A program made the translations under genes and the position numbers. Source: Methylobacterium dankookense (GTDB taxonomy: Bacteria > Pseudomonadota > Alphaproteobacteria > Rhizobiales > Beijerinckiaceae). From it: a stretch of DNA of 64,000 bases. This document shows, piece by piece, positions 55,600-63,241 of this stretch. The notes beneath the pieces are model-generated. The model was not told where the DNA came from. It saw nothing but the letters and a program-made list of their open reading frames with translations, and made no database searches. The stretch is from assembly GCF_902141855.1 (NCBI RefSeq), contig NZ_CABFVH010000002.1, forward strand, positions 124,001 to 188,000, written 5' to 3'. Position 1 is the first letter of the stretch. Each line of letters starts with the position of its first letter.

Positions 55600-57174
55600 A
55601 TGGCGAAGCGGGGCAGTTGGGGCGAGGGCGAGTTCTACGAGGCGCTCTGCCTGCTGATGACGGGGGCCTGCCTCTGGATCATCGGCGCGCAGTTCCACGT
55701 CTTCGAGGAGCTCAACGCCTTCGTGACGCGCTACGGCCTGTCCGACCAGTTCATGCTGCTCGCCCTCATGGGCTTCGCGATGTTCGTGGCGAGCCTGCGC
55801 AAGTCGCTGCTGCTGCGCTCGGCCCTGCGCGAGCGGGACGCAGCGGCCCGCCATGCCGAGTCGATTGCCCGCCACGACGTGCTCACGGGGCTCGCCAACC
55901 GGCGCCTGTTCCTCGAATCCGTCGAGCGCCGCCGCGCCGAGGCCGGGCAGACTCCGGCCCATGCGGTGCTGCTGGTCGATCTCGACCGGTTCAAGCCGGT
56001 CAACGACATCTATGGCCATGCTGCCGGCAACGCGGTGCTCTGCGCGGTCGCCGAGCGCCTGCGCGGCCTGACGCCCTCCACGGGCCTCGCCGCCCGCCTC
56101 GGCGGCGACGAGTTCTCGGTGCTGGTGCCGCTCGAAGGCGGCAGCGAGGGGCTGGTGCGCCTCGCCCAATCCGCCATCGCGGCGATCAGCGCGCCGGTCC
56201 TGTGGAACGGCAACGAGCTGAAGGTCGGCGCGACCATCGGCATCGCGCTGATCTCCGCGGAGACGGTGGATGCCGACGCGGTGCTCCACGCCGCCGACCT
56301 CGCTATGTACCAGGGCAAGAAGGACGGCCGCGGCACCTACCGCGTCTTCAAGAGCGCGATGGATCTGGAACTGAAGGCCCGGGCGCAGCTCGAGATCGAG
56401 CTGCGCGAGGCGATCCAGCGCGGCGAGATCGAGCCCTTCTACCAACCCGTCGTGTCGCTACCGGAGAAGACCCTGATCGGCGTCGAGGTGCTGGCCCGCT
56501 GGCGCCACCCGACCCGCGGCCTGCTGGCGCCCGCAGCCTTCATCGGCATCGCCGAGGAGACCGGGATGATCTCGGACCTCAGCTACCGCCTGCTGCGCCA
56601 GGCCTGCCTCGATGCGCGCGAATGGCCGGGCGACCTCCAGATCGCGATCAACATCTCGCCCCAGCAGTTCCAGGACCGCTGGCTGTGCGAGCGCATCCTC
56701 GGCATCCTCACCGAGACCGGGCTCTCGCCCCGACGCCTGGAGGTCGAGATCACCGAGACCGCCCTGGTGCAGGATCTCGAGGCTGCCCGGACCACGCTCA
56801 CCTCGCTGCAGAATCTCGGCGTGCGCATCGCCCTGGACGATTTCGGCACCGGCTATTCGAGCCTCTACCACCTGCGCGAGCTGAAGTTCGACAAGCTGAA
56901 GATCGACCGCTCCTACGTCGACACCATCACCATGAGCGAGGAGCGGGCGAAGCTCGTGGACGCGATCATCAAGCTCTCCGCCAGCCTCGGCCTCGTGACC
57001 ACGGCGGAAGGCATCGAGACGGATGCCAGCGTCGACTGGCTCTCCGGCCAGGGCTGCGATTTCGGGCAGGGCTACCTGTTCGGCGCGCCGATGCCGAAGG
57101 AGGCGCTCACCGCCCTCCTCCAGGCGCCATCCGACCACGGGATGGAATCGGTCGCGCCGCGCAAGGTGGCGTGA
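55600..57174 (+). CDS. Membrane GGDEF-EAL protein (cyclic-di-GMP metabolism)
   Basis: This protein of 524 aa has two N-terminal membrane helices (ALCLLMTGACLWIIGAQ and FMLLALMGFAMFVASL). The GGDEF domain has DVLTGLANRRLFLES and the intact RLGGDEFSVLVPL, without a clear RxxD inhibition site, so it should make c-di-GMP. The EAL domain (EVLARWRHP, EITETAL, ALDDFGTGYSSL, KIDRSYVDTI, AEGIET) has the residues needed for hydrolysis. Both activities look possible. ATG 55600 has GGAG 7 bp upstream; 55564 is the alternative. No sensory domain is seen. Confidence 0.93.
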   Translation: MAKRGSWGEGEFYEALCLLMTGACLWIIGAQFHVFEELNAFVTRYGLSDQFMLLALMGFAMFVASLRKSLLLRSALRERDAAARHAESIARHDVLTGLANRRLFLESVERRRAEAGQTPAHAVLLVDLDRFKPVNDIYGHAAGNAVLCAVAERLRGLTPSTGLAARLGGDEFSVLVPLEGGSEGLVRLAQSAIAAISAPVLWNGNELKVGATIGIALISAETVDADAVLHAADLAMYQGKKDGRGTYRVFKSAMDLELKARAQLEIELREAIQRGEIEPFYQPVVSLPEKTLIGVEVLARWRHPTRGLLAPAAFIGIAEETGMISDLSYRLLRQACLDAREWPGDLQIAINISPQQFQDRWLCERILGILTETGLSPRRLEVEITETALVQDLEAARTTLTSLQNLGVRIALDDFGTGYSSLYHLRELKFDKLKIDRSYVDTITMSEERAKLVDAIIKLSASLGLVTTAEGIETDASVDWLSGQGCDFGQGYLFGAPMPKEALTALLQAPSDHGMESVAPRKVA

Positions 57175-57197
57175 GACGGGTCAGCTGATCGGATCCG

Positions 57198-57491
57198 CTA
57201 CCTAACGACGCCGGCGCCGATCTCGTCGCTGGCGGCTGGTGCATCCAAAGCACCTGCCACTTCAGTGTAGAGATCCGGCAGGTGCTGCGCACCGTCCAGA
57301 AGCTCGGCAAGCGTATAGCGCCGCCTGGTCTCGGGAGGAGACTCATGTGCTGGTGTCGCAGTAATCCCGCCGCCGCGGACTTCCAGAGCCGGTGACGTCC
57401 TGACATCGGCGCCGACTCCGTCGAGCGACGCACTTCGCAGGTTGATGACGCGGGCGCCTTCCCGCATGCGCACCTTCACAATCCTCGGCAT
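57198..57491 (-). CDS. Orphan AbrB/MazE-like antitoxin
   Basis: This 97-aa protein begins MPRIVKVRMREGARVINLR, reminiscent of the MazE DNA-binding start, and has the MazE C-terminal pattern RRRYTLAELLDGAQHLPDLY, which typically binds the toxin. No MazF-type toxin gene adjoins it: the downstream gap to the GGDEF-EAL gene is 23 bp. The N-terminal fold looks degenerate, lacking the L-A-V-R-I-P segment. It may be a remnant or a lone regulator, possibly cross-talking with the MazEF pair at 7 kb. Confidence 0.55.
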   Translation of the reverse strand: MPRIVKVRMREGARVINLRSASLDGVGADVRTSPALEVRGGGITATPAHESPPETRRRYTLAELLDGAQHLPDLYTEVAGALDAPAASDEIGAGVVR

Positions 57492-57664
57492 GGGCTATCG
57501 TTCGGGCTCCCCATCCCTGATCCCGCGCTCGAAGCGCTACGAAAGTAACGTTTGGACAGGACAGGGGCGAGGTTTCGGTCCGTGATGGTCGGGTCCGTGA
57601 AGTCTCAGGGCCTGCTCAATCAATATTTCAACAATCCGCCGGAACTCGACCGATCCCTTCCCGA

Positions 57665-57777
57665 CCTCATCGTGAGGTGGCCGCGGCAGCGGCCCTCGAA
57701 GGAGGCCTCCAGGGATTGCCGTGCTATCTGGAGGGCTCCTTCGAGGCCGACACTTCGCTCCGGCGCCTGAGGATGAG
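57665..57777. repeat. Long imperfect palindromic element
   Basis: CTCATCGTGAGG...CTCGAAGGAGGCCTCCAGG on the left pairs with CTGGAGGGCTCCTTCGAGG...CCTGAGGATGAG on the right. The central non-paired part is GATTGCCGTGCTAT. The arms are about 45 bp and lie in the 328-bp gap after the orphan MazE gene. From general knowledge this resembles a widespread intergenic palindrome of Methylobacterium and Bradyrhizobium. Confidence 0.7.
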
Positions 57778-57819
57778 ATGGAGGATGGGAGAGGCCGGTG
57801 ATGCCGACCAATCAGAAGC

Positions 57820-58698
57820 TCAGGCGGCCCGGGCCGCCCGCCACAGCCGCCACAGGCGGCGCCAGCGCGGGATCTCGACCGGGCTGTTGAGCGGGTCGTA
57901 GGAGGCCTGGTCCATCCGGGCGAGGTAGTCCGGCACCAGGGCGAGCGGCAGGAAGGCGGTGCGGGCGGCCGGCGCGATGGTGGGGCGCGCCGCCGTGCAG
58001 GCGTCGAGATGGCGCCGGGCGATGGCGCGCAGGTCCGCGCAGGCGCCGCGCAGGCCCGGTCCGCCGCGGCCCGTGACGATGTCCTCGCGGGTGACGCCGT
58101 GCGTGCGCAGGATGTCGCCCGGCAGGTAGACCTGGCCCGAGCGCGCGTGCCAGGGCAGCGCCCGCAGCAGGCCGGTGATCCCATAGGCGACGCCGGCATG
58201 GCCCGCCGCCGCCGCGCCGCCGGGCTCGGCCCCGTCGCCGAGGACGAGGCTCGCCAGACGGAACAGGCTGGAGGCGGTCTCGCCGCAATAGCCCTCCAGA
58301 TCGTTCAGGCGCGGCATCGGGTCGTCGTAGAGGTCGAAGACCCGGGCGTCGATCAGGTCCACGAAGGGCTGGCGACCGAGGCGGCGCTTGACGATGGCGT
58401 CCTCCAGCGCTGCTGCGACGGGGTTCGCCTTCACGTCGCCGCGGGCCTCGCCCTGGAGCGCGTCGCGCCACCATTGCAGGCGGATCTCGCCGGCCATCGG
58501 GTTCGAGGCCGCCTCGCGCACCCGCGCCACGGTGAGGCTGAAGGCGTAGAGGGCGAAGAGGTGCGGCCGGTAGGCGGCCGGCGCGAACAGCGTCGCGAAA
58601 TAGCGGTCCGGGTCGCCCTCGCGCACCAGCGCCTCGCAGTGCCGGAAGGCGAAGTCGAGACCGGCCGCCGCGGCCTCCTCGCTGATCCGGTCGGTCAT
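57820..58698 (-). CDS. Squalene/phytoene synthase family protein, NDUFAF6-like (no Asp-rich motif)
   Basis: This 292-aa protein has the squalene/phytoene synthase fold: LFALYAFSLTVARVREAASN, EIRLQWWRDALQG, LNDLEGYCGETASSLFRLA and GITGLLRALPWHARSGQVYL. In active enzymes the first segment holds D-x-x-x-D Asp residues and the later one R-D; both are absent (A-R-V-R-E). This is the pattern of NDUFAF6, a mitochondrial complex I assembly factor. Its ATG overlaps the Mth938 gene stop by 4 bp (ATGA), which links it to that factor and to secDF. Confidence 0.8.
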   Translation of the reverse strand: MTDRISEEAAAAGLDFAFRHCEALVREGDPDRYFATLFAPAAYRPHLFALYAFSLTVARVREAASNPMAGEIRLQWWRDALQGEARGDVKANPVAAALEDAIVKRRLGRQPFVDLIDARVFDLYDDPMPRLNDLEGYCGETASSLFRLASLVLGDGAEPGGAAAAGHAGVAYGITGLLRALPWHARSGQVYLPGDILRTHGVTREDIVTGRGGPGLRGACADLRAIARRHLDACTAARPTIAPAARTAFLPLALVPDYLARMDQASYDPLNSPVEIPRWRRLWRLWRAARAA

Positions 58699-59075
58699 GC
58701 CACCGCGACCAGGGCAGCGGCGACCTTGCGGTTCTCGGCCACCAGGATGTTGTAGGTGCGCGCTGCCGCCCCCGTCTGCATCACGTCGAGCCCGACGCCG
58801 AAGCCCTTGAGCCAGGCGCGCAGATCGAACGGCAGCGCGGCGATCTCGGCCCCGGTGCCGACGAGGAGCAGGTCGATCGTCTCGGCCTCGGCCTGGACCG
58901 GCCGCAGGGCGTTACGGTCGACGGCGCGCGGGTCGGCGACGTCCCAGGCGCGGATGCCGGAGGGCAGGACCAGGATCGAGCCGCGGTGCGACATGTCCGC
59001 GAAACGGAAGCCGCCATTGCCGTAGGCGTCGATCGGCCAGCGCCCCGGCAGGAAGCCGGCTTCGAACCCCGCCAC
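58695..59075 (-). CDS. Mth938-like domain protein (NDUFAF3 homologue)
   Basis: This 126-aa protein has the Mth938/DUF498 fold: GRWPIDAYGNGGFRFADMSH, then HRGSILVLPSGIRAWD, IDLLLVGTGAEIAALP and GLDVMQTGAAARTYNILVAE. NDUFAF3 in mitochondria is a complex I assembly factor, and its bacterial relatives are known to sit beside secDF and yajC. Here it lies 10 bp behind secF, and its stop overlaps the next gene by 4 bp, so it is part of the same transcript. Confidence 0.88.
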   Translation of the reverse strand: MAGFEAGFLPGRWPIDAYGNGGFRFADMSHRGSILVLPSGIRAWDVADPRAVDRNALRPVQAEAETIDLLLVGTGAEIAALPFDLRAWLKGFGVGLDVMQTGAAARTYNILVAENRKVAAALVAVA

Positions 59076-59085
59076 GAAGCCCCCC

Positions 59086-60030
59086 CTACTCCGCGGCCTG
59101 GGGCAGCCCGCCGCGGCCCTCCTGGGCGCGCTTCACCCCGGACAGCATCAGGCCGAGATAGATCAGCACCGGGGTCGAGACAAAGATCGCCGAGTAGGTG
59201 CAGATGACGACGCCGCAGAGCATCACCACGGCGAAGCCCTTGATCGCCTCGCCGCCGAACAGCACCAGCGCCAGCAGCGACAGGGCGGTGGAGATCGAGG
59301 TCATCACCGTGCGCGACATGGTCGAGTTGATCGACAGGTTGAGCAGCTCCACGGTCGGGATGGTCTTGTAGCGGCGCATCAGCTCGCGGGTCCGGTCGAA
59401 CACCACCACCGTCTCGTTGAGCGAGTAGCCGACGATGGTGAGGATCGCCGCGATCGAGGTCATGTTGAACTCGATCCGGCTGATGATGAAGATCCCCACC
59501 GTCAGCACGATGTCGTGCAGCGTGCCGACGATGGCGCCGAGCGCCAGCTCCCGCTCGAAGCGGAACCACAGGTAGAGCAGCACCGCCACCACCGAGAGCA
59601 CGACGCCGAGCGTGCCGGACTGGACCAGCTCACCCGAGACGCGCGGGCCCACCGTCTCCGTGCGTCGGAAGTCGTAATCGGCGTCGAAGGCGGCATGCGC
59701 CTTGTTCATCACCGCCGTCTGGCCCTGCTCGCCGGGCTGGAGCGGGAAGCGCACGAGGATCTGGCCCTCGCCGCCGAGCTCCTGCACCTCAGACTCGCCG
59801 AAACCGAAGCCGTTGGCCGTGTGGCGCACCGCGGCGACATCCGCCTTGCCCGACTTCGCCTGCAACTCGACCAGGGTGCCGCCCTTGAAGTCGATGCCGA
59901 AGTTGAGCCCGATCGTGACGAACAGCACCACGGTCGCGACCGACAGGATCGCCGACAGCGGGAAGCTGAAGCGCCGGTAGCGCATGAAGTCGAAGTGCGA
60001 CTCGTCGGGCCAGAGGCGGAGCAGGCGCAT
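59086..60030 (-). CDS. secF: Protein translocase subunit SecF
   Basis: This 314-aa inner-membrane protein of the Sec accessory complex SecDF-YajC uses the proton gradient to help pull proteins through SecYEG. It has six membrane helices with a periplasmic loop. Seen are the start RYRRFSFPLSAILSVATVVL, then GIDFKGGTLVELQ, VGPRVSGELVQSGTL, ILTIVGYSLNETVVVFDRTR and the last segment TYSAIFVSTPVLIYL. It follows secD by 44 bp. ATG 60030 is used. Confidence 0.97.
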   Translation of the reverse strand: MRLLRLWPDESHFDFMRYRRFSFPLSAILSVATVVLFVTIGLNFGIDFKGGTLVELQAKSGKADVAAVRHTANGFGFGESEVQELGGEGQILVRFPLQPGEQGQTAVMNKAHAAFDADYDFRRTETVGPRVSGELVQSGTLGVVLSVVAVLLYLWFRFERELALGAIVGTLHDIVLTVGIFIISRIEFNMTSIAAILTIVGYSLNETVVVFDRTRELMRRYKTIPTVELLNLSINSTMSRTVMTSISTALSLLALVLFGGEAIKGFAVVMLCGVVICTYSAIFVSTPVLIYLGLMLSGVKRAQEGRGGLPQAAE

Positions 60031-60074
60031 GGTCGGTCTCGTGCTCGGGAAGGTCGGGCTCCCCAGTTAAAGGG

Positions 60075-61682
60075 TCAGAACGGCAGGGCCTTGGGCCGGA
60101 AGGTATTGTACCAGACGGCGATCATCATCCGGGTCAGCGTCACGGCGGTGATGACGGTCGTCAGGATGCCGAGGATGAACACCACGGCGAAGCCCTTCAC
60201 CGGGCCGGAGCCGAGGAAGAACAGGATCAGGGCGGCGATCGCCATGGTCGAGTTCGAGTCGATGATGGTGGCGAACGCCCGGTCGAAGCCGGCCTGGAGC
60301 GCCGAGATCAGCGAGCGTCCGGCGCGGGCTTCCTCGCGCATGCGCTCGTAGATCAGCACGTTCGAATCGACCGCGGTGCCGATGGTGAGCACGATGCCGG
60401 CGATGCCGGGCAAGGTCATCGTCGCCTCCAGCACCGACATCAGGCCGAGGATCAGGCCCACATGCACGATGAGGGCGATGTTCGCGATGAAGCCGAAGGT
60501 GCCGTAGGTCGCGAACATGAAGGCGATGACGAGGGCGGCGGCCACCAGGGTCGCCATCTTGCCCGCCTCGATGGAGTCGCGGCCGAGGCCGGGGCCGACG
60601 ACGCGGCGCTCCACCACCGTGAACTTCGCGGGCAGCGCGCCGGCGCGCAGCAGCACCGAGAGGTCGTTGGCCTGCTGCACCGAGAAGTTGCCGGTGATCT
60701 GGCCGGAGCCGCCGGTGATCGCGGTGCGGATCACCGGGGCCGAGACCACCTCGTTGTCGAGCACGATCGCCATGCGGCGGCCGACGTTCTCGGCGGTGGC
60801 CTGCCCGAAGCGCTGCGCGCCCTTCAGGTTGAACTTGAAGCTCACCATCGGCTCGTGGGACTGCTGATCGAAGGCGGGCTGCGCGTCGGTGAGGTCGCCG
60901 CCATCGGCCATGATGCGGCGCTCGACGGGCACCTTGGCGCCCTTCTCGTCGCGGGAGGGCAGCAGGTCGACGTCGCCGGAGGCCGAATCCGACAGCATGC
61001 GGAATTCGAGCTTGGCGGTGGAGCCGAGCAGCTTCTCCAGCCGCTCCGGATTCTGCTCACCCGGCACCTGGACGAGGATGCGGTCGGAGCCCTGCTGCTG
61101 GATCGAGGGCTCGGTGGTGCCGGTGGAGTCGAGACGGCGGCGGATGACCTCGATGCCCTGGCTCACCGCGCGGCGGGTGCGGTCGGTGATGCCGGCATCG
61201 GTGAGCGTCAGGCGGATCAGCCCGTCCGGCTGCTCGGTGATGTCGAGGGTGCGGGCGCCGGTCTGGCCGACCAGCGCGTTGGAGATCGGCTGCGCAAGCT
61301 CCCGCAGCTTCGGCATCACCTTGGCGCGGGCGCTCGCATCGGCGATGCGGACCTGCACGCCGCGGGGCTGGAGGGCGATGCCGCCGTCGGCGCGGACGCT
61401 CTCCTGCTGCAGGATGCGGCGCACATCGTCGCGCAGGCCCTTCGCCTGCGAGGCGACGAGCTCGTTCTGGTCGACTTCGAGCAGGAGCTGCGAGCCGCCC
61501 TGGAGGTCGAGGCCGAGCACGATGGCGCGCGTCGGCACGATCCAGCTCGGGAACCACGAGGGCAGCGAGGCCATGAACGACTTCCGGCTGTCGGCCGGGA
61601 AGAAGCTCGGCACGGCCAGGCTGAGGCCGATCAGGATGACGGCGAGCGTCGCGATGATCTTCGAACGGGAAAAGCGCAACAT
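60075..61682 (-). CDS. secD: Protein translocase subunit SecD
   Basis: This 535-aa partner of SecF has a first membrane helix (IIATLAVILIGLSLAVPSF), then GLDLQGGSQLLLEVD. The large periplasmic domain includes IQQQGSDRILVQVPGEQNP and QVRIADASARAK. The SecD family motif GSGQITGNFSVQQANDLSVL precedes GALPAKFTVVERRVVGPGLG, and the last helices end VDSNVLIYERMREEARAG and FVLGSGP-like FFLGSGPVKGFAVV. It is 65 bp from yajC and 44 bp from secF. Confidence 0.97.
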   Translation of the reverse strand: MLRFSRSKIIATLAVILIGLSLAVPSFFPADSRKSFMASLPSWFPSWIVPTRAIVLGLDLQGGSQLLLEVDQNELVASQAKGLRDDVRRILQQESVRADGGIALQPRGVQVRIADASARAKVMPKLRELAQPISNALVGQTGARTLDITEQPDGLIRLTLTDAGITDRTRRAVSQGIEVIRRRLDSTGTTEPSIQQQGSDRILVQVPGEQNPERLEKLLGSTAKLEFRMLSDSASGDVDLLPSRDEKGAKVPVERRIMADGGDLTDAQPAFDQQSHEPMVSFKFNLKGAQRFGQATAENVGRRMAIVLDNEVVSAPVIRTAITGGSGQITGNFSVQQANDLSVLLRAGALPAKFTVVERRVVGPGLGRDSIEAGKMATLVAAALVIAFMFATYGTFGFIANIALIVHVGLILGLMSVLEATMTLPGIAGIVLTIGTAVDSNVLIYERMREEARAGRSLISALQAGFDRAFATIIDSNSTMAIAALILFFLGSGPVKGFAVVFILGILTTVITAVTLTRMMIAVWYNTFRPKALPF

Positions 61683-61747
61683 CCGCCGTCGTCTCTTGTT
61701 GTCTCAAGGCCCGCCGCGAGGGGCGGGCGTCGCGCGGGACTATCGCG

Positions 61748-62080
61748 TCAGGCGGCCTTGACCGGGCCGCCCTTGACGCGGACCTCGGAGATCATGGCGC
61801 GGACGACGCGCACCCGCACGTTCGGCGCGATCTCCACCTCGATCTCGGAGGCGTCGTCCTGCACCTTCGTCACGCGACCGATCAGCCCGCCGGTGGTGAC
61901 GATGGTGTCGTCGCGGCGCACGTTCTTGATCAGGGCCTGGTGATCCTTGACCCGCTTCTGCTGGGGTCGCAGGATCAGGAAATACATGATCACGAAGATG
62001 AGGACGAACGGAACCACCTGCAAGGCGATCTCCGCACCGCCTGCGGCGGCGGCCCCTTGCGCGAAGGCGGGGGTGATCAA
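61748..62080 (-). CDS. yajC: Preprotein translocase subunit YajC
   Basis: This small inner-membrane protein of about 110 aa has one helix: ALQVVPFVLIFVIMYFLILR, then PQQKRVKDHQALIKNVRRDD, the classic YajC segment ending with TIVTTGGLIGRV. It heads the yajC-secD-secF set. Start: GAGGAG abuts ATG 62086 with no spacing, while TTG 62080, giving Met-Ile-Thr-Pro-Ala-Phe-Ala, has ideal spacing, so I annotate TTG; the ATG remains possible. Confidence 0.93.
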   Translation of the reverse strand: MITPAFAQGAAAAGGAEIALQVVPFVLIFVIMYFLILRPQQKRVKDHQALIKNVRRDDTIVTTGGLIGRVTKVQDDASEIEVEIAPNVRVRVVRAMISEVRVKGGPVKAA

Positions 62081-62312
62081 GCGCATCTCCTCAAAAAGCG
62101 AAGGCCGGCGCGCTGGCTCGCGGCGCCGGTCCCCTCGAAAAGCGCGCGGACTATAGCCAGGGACGACCCGAAAGCAACGGCGGCCTGGGCTCCGCGACGC
62201 CGCGTCCACGCCCGCCCGCCCCGGCCGGTACGCCTTCGCCCTGGATCCCGGTGGCGCGCCGGGTGTAAGCGCCGGATCGTCCCCGATCCGCCACCCGGCT
62301 CAAGCGCGTCCC

Positions 62313-63182
62313 ATGACCACAACCCTCGATACCCTCCTGCCGCTCCTGGAGCGCATCGCCACGGCGCTGGAGCGCGCGGCCCCGCGCGAGCGCACGCCCA
62401 CCGACGTGACGCAGGCCGATGCCTTCGTGTGGGGGCCGGACAGACGGCTGCAGCCGGTGCCGCAGGTGAACCGCGTCGAGATGGGCCTGCTCACCGGGAT
62501 CGACCGCAACCGCGACATCCTGAGCGAGAATACGGAGCGTTTCGCGAAGGGCCTGCCCGCCAACAACGCCCTGCTCTGGGGCGCGCGCGGCATGGGCAAG
62601 TCCTCCCTCGTCAAGGCGGTGCAGGCCGAGGTCAACGCGAAGCGGTCCGCGGGCGCGCTGCCGATGAAGCTCGTCGAGATCCACCGCGAGGACATCGAGG
62701 CCCTGCCCGACCTGATGGCCCTGCTCCGGCCCGACCCGCACCGCTGGATCGTGTTCTGCGACGACCTCTCCTTCGACGCGGACGACACCTCGTACAAGTC
62801 GCTGAAGACGGCGCTGGACGGCGGCATCGAGGGGCGCCCCGCCAACGTGCTGTTCTACGCGACCTCGAACCGGCGCCACCTGCTCGCCCGCGAGATGGTG
62901 GAGAACGAGCGCTCCACCGCGATCAATCCCGGCGAGGCGGTGGAGGAGAAGGTCTCCCTGTCCGACCGGTTCGGCCTCTGGCTCGGCTTCCACAAGTGCA
63001 GCCAGGACGAGTACCTCGCCATGATCCGCGCCTATGTGGACCACCACAAGCTCGCCGTGGAGCCGGAGCGCCTGCGCGCCGAGGCGCTGGAATGGGCGAC
63101 CACGCGCGGCTCGCGCTCGGGCCGCACCGCCTTCCAGTTCATCCAGGACCTCGCCGGACGGCTCGGGCAGACGCTCGGCTGA
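62313..63182 (+). CDS. DUF815 family ATPase (AAA-type)
   Basis: This protein of 289 aa has Walker A LLWGARGMGKSSLVKAV (about residues 87-103), Walker B WIVFCDDLSFD, a sensor-like VLFYATSNRRHLLARE and the C-terminal RAEALEWATTRGSRSGRTA. Such DUF815 (AAA-type) proteins commonly sit between yajC and lytic-factor genes in alphaproteobacteria; function is unknown. It is divergent from yajC, with 226 bp between, and convergent with the LytM gene. Confidence 0.9.
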   Translation: MTTTLDTLLPLLERIATALERAAPRERTPTDVTQADAFVWGPDRRLQPVPQVNRVEMGLLTGIDRNRDILSENTERFAKGLPANNALLWGARGMGKSSLVKAVQAEVNAKRSAGALPMKLVEIHREDIEALPDLMALLRPDPHRWIVFCDDLSFDADDTSYKSLKTALDGGIEGRPANVLFYATSNRRHLLAREMVENERSTAINPGEAVEEKVSLSDRFGLWLGFHKCSQDEYLAMIRAYVDHHKLAVEPERLRAEALEWATTRGSRSGRTAFQFIQDLAGRLGQTLG

Positions 63183-63196
63183 GGCCGCAAACGCGA

Positions 63197-63220
63197 ACGG
63201 CGGCCCTCGCGGGCCGCCGT
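63197..63220. terminator. 10-bp hairpin with TCGC tetraloop
   Basis: ACGGCGGCCC-TCGC-GGGCCGCCGT (63197-63220) lies between the convergent DUF815 and LytM genes. It is a bidirectional GC-rich terminator with no T-run. Confidence 0.65.
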
Positions 63221-63241
63221 CCTCGATCACGTCCGCAATAC

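Noticed and set aside
57552-57770. Plus-strand 72-codon frame
   Set aside because: Half of it is the palindromic repeat; no ribosome site and no domain.
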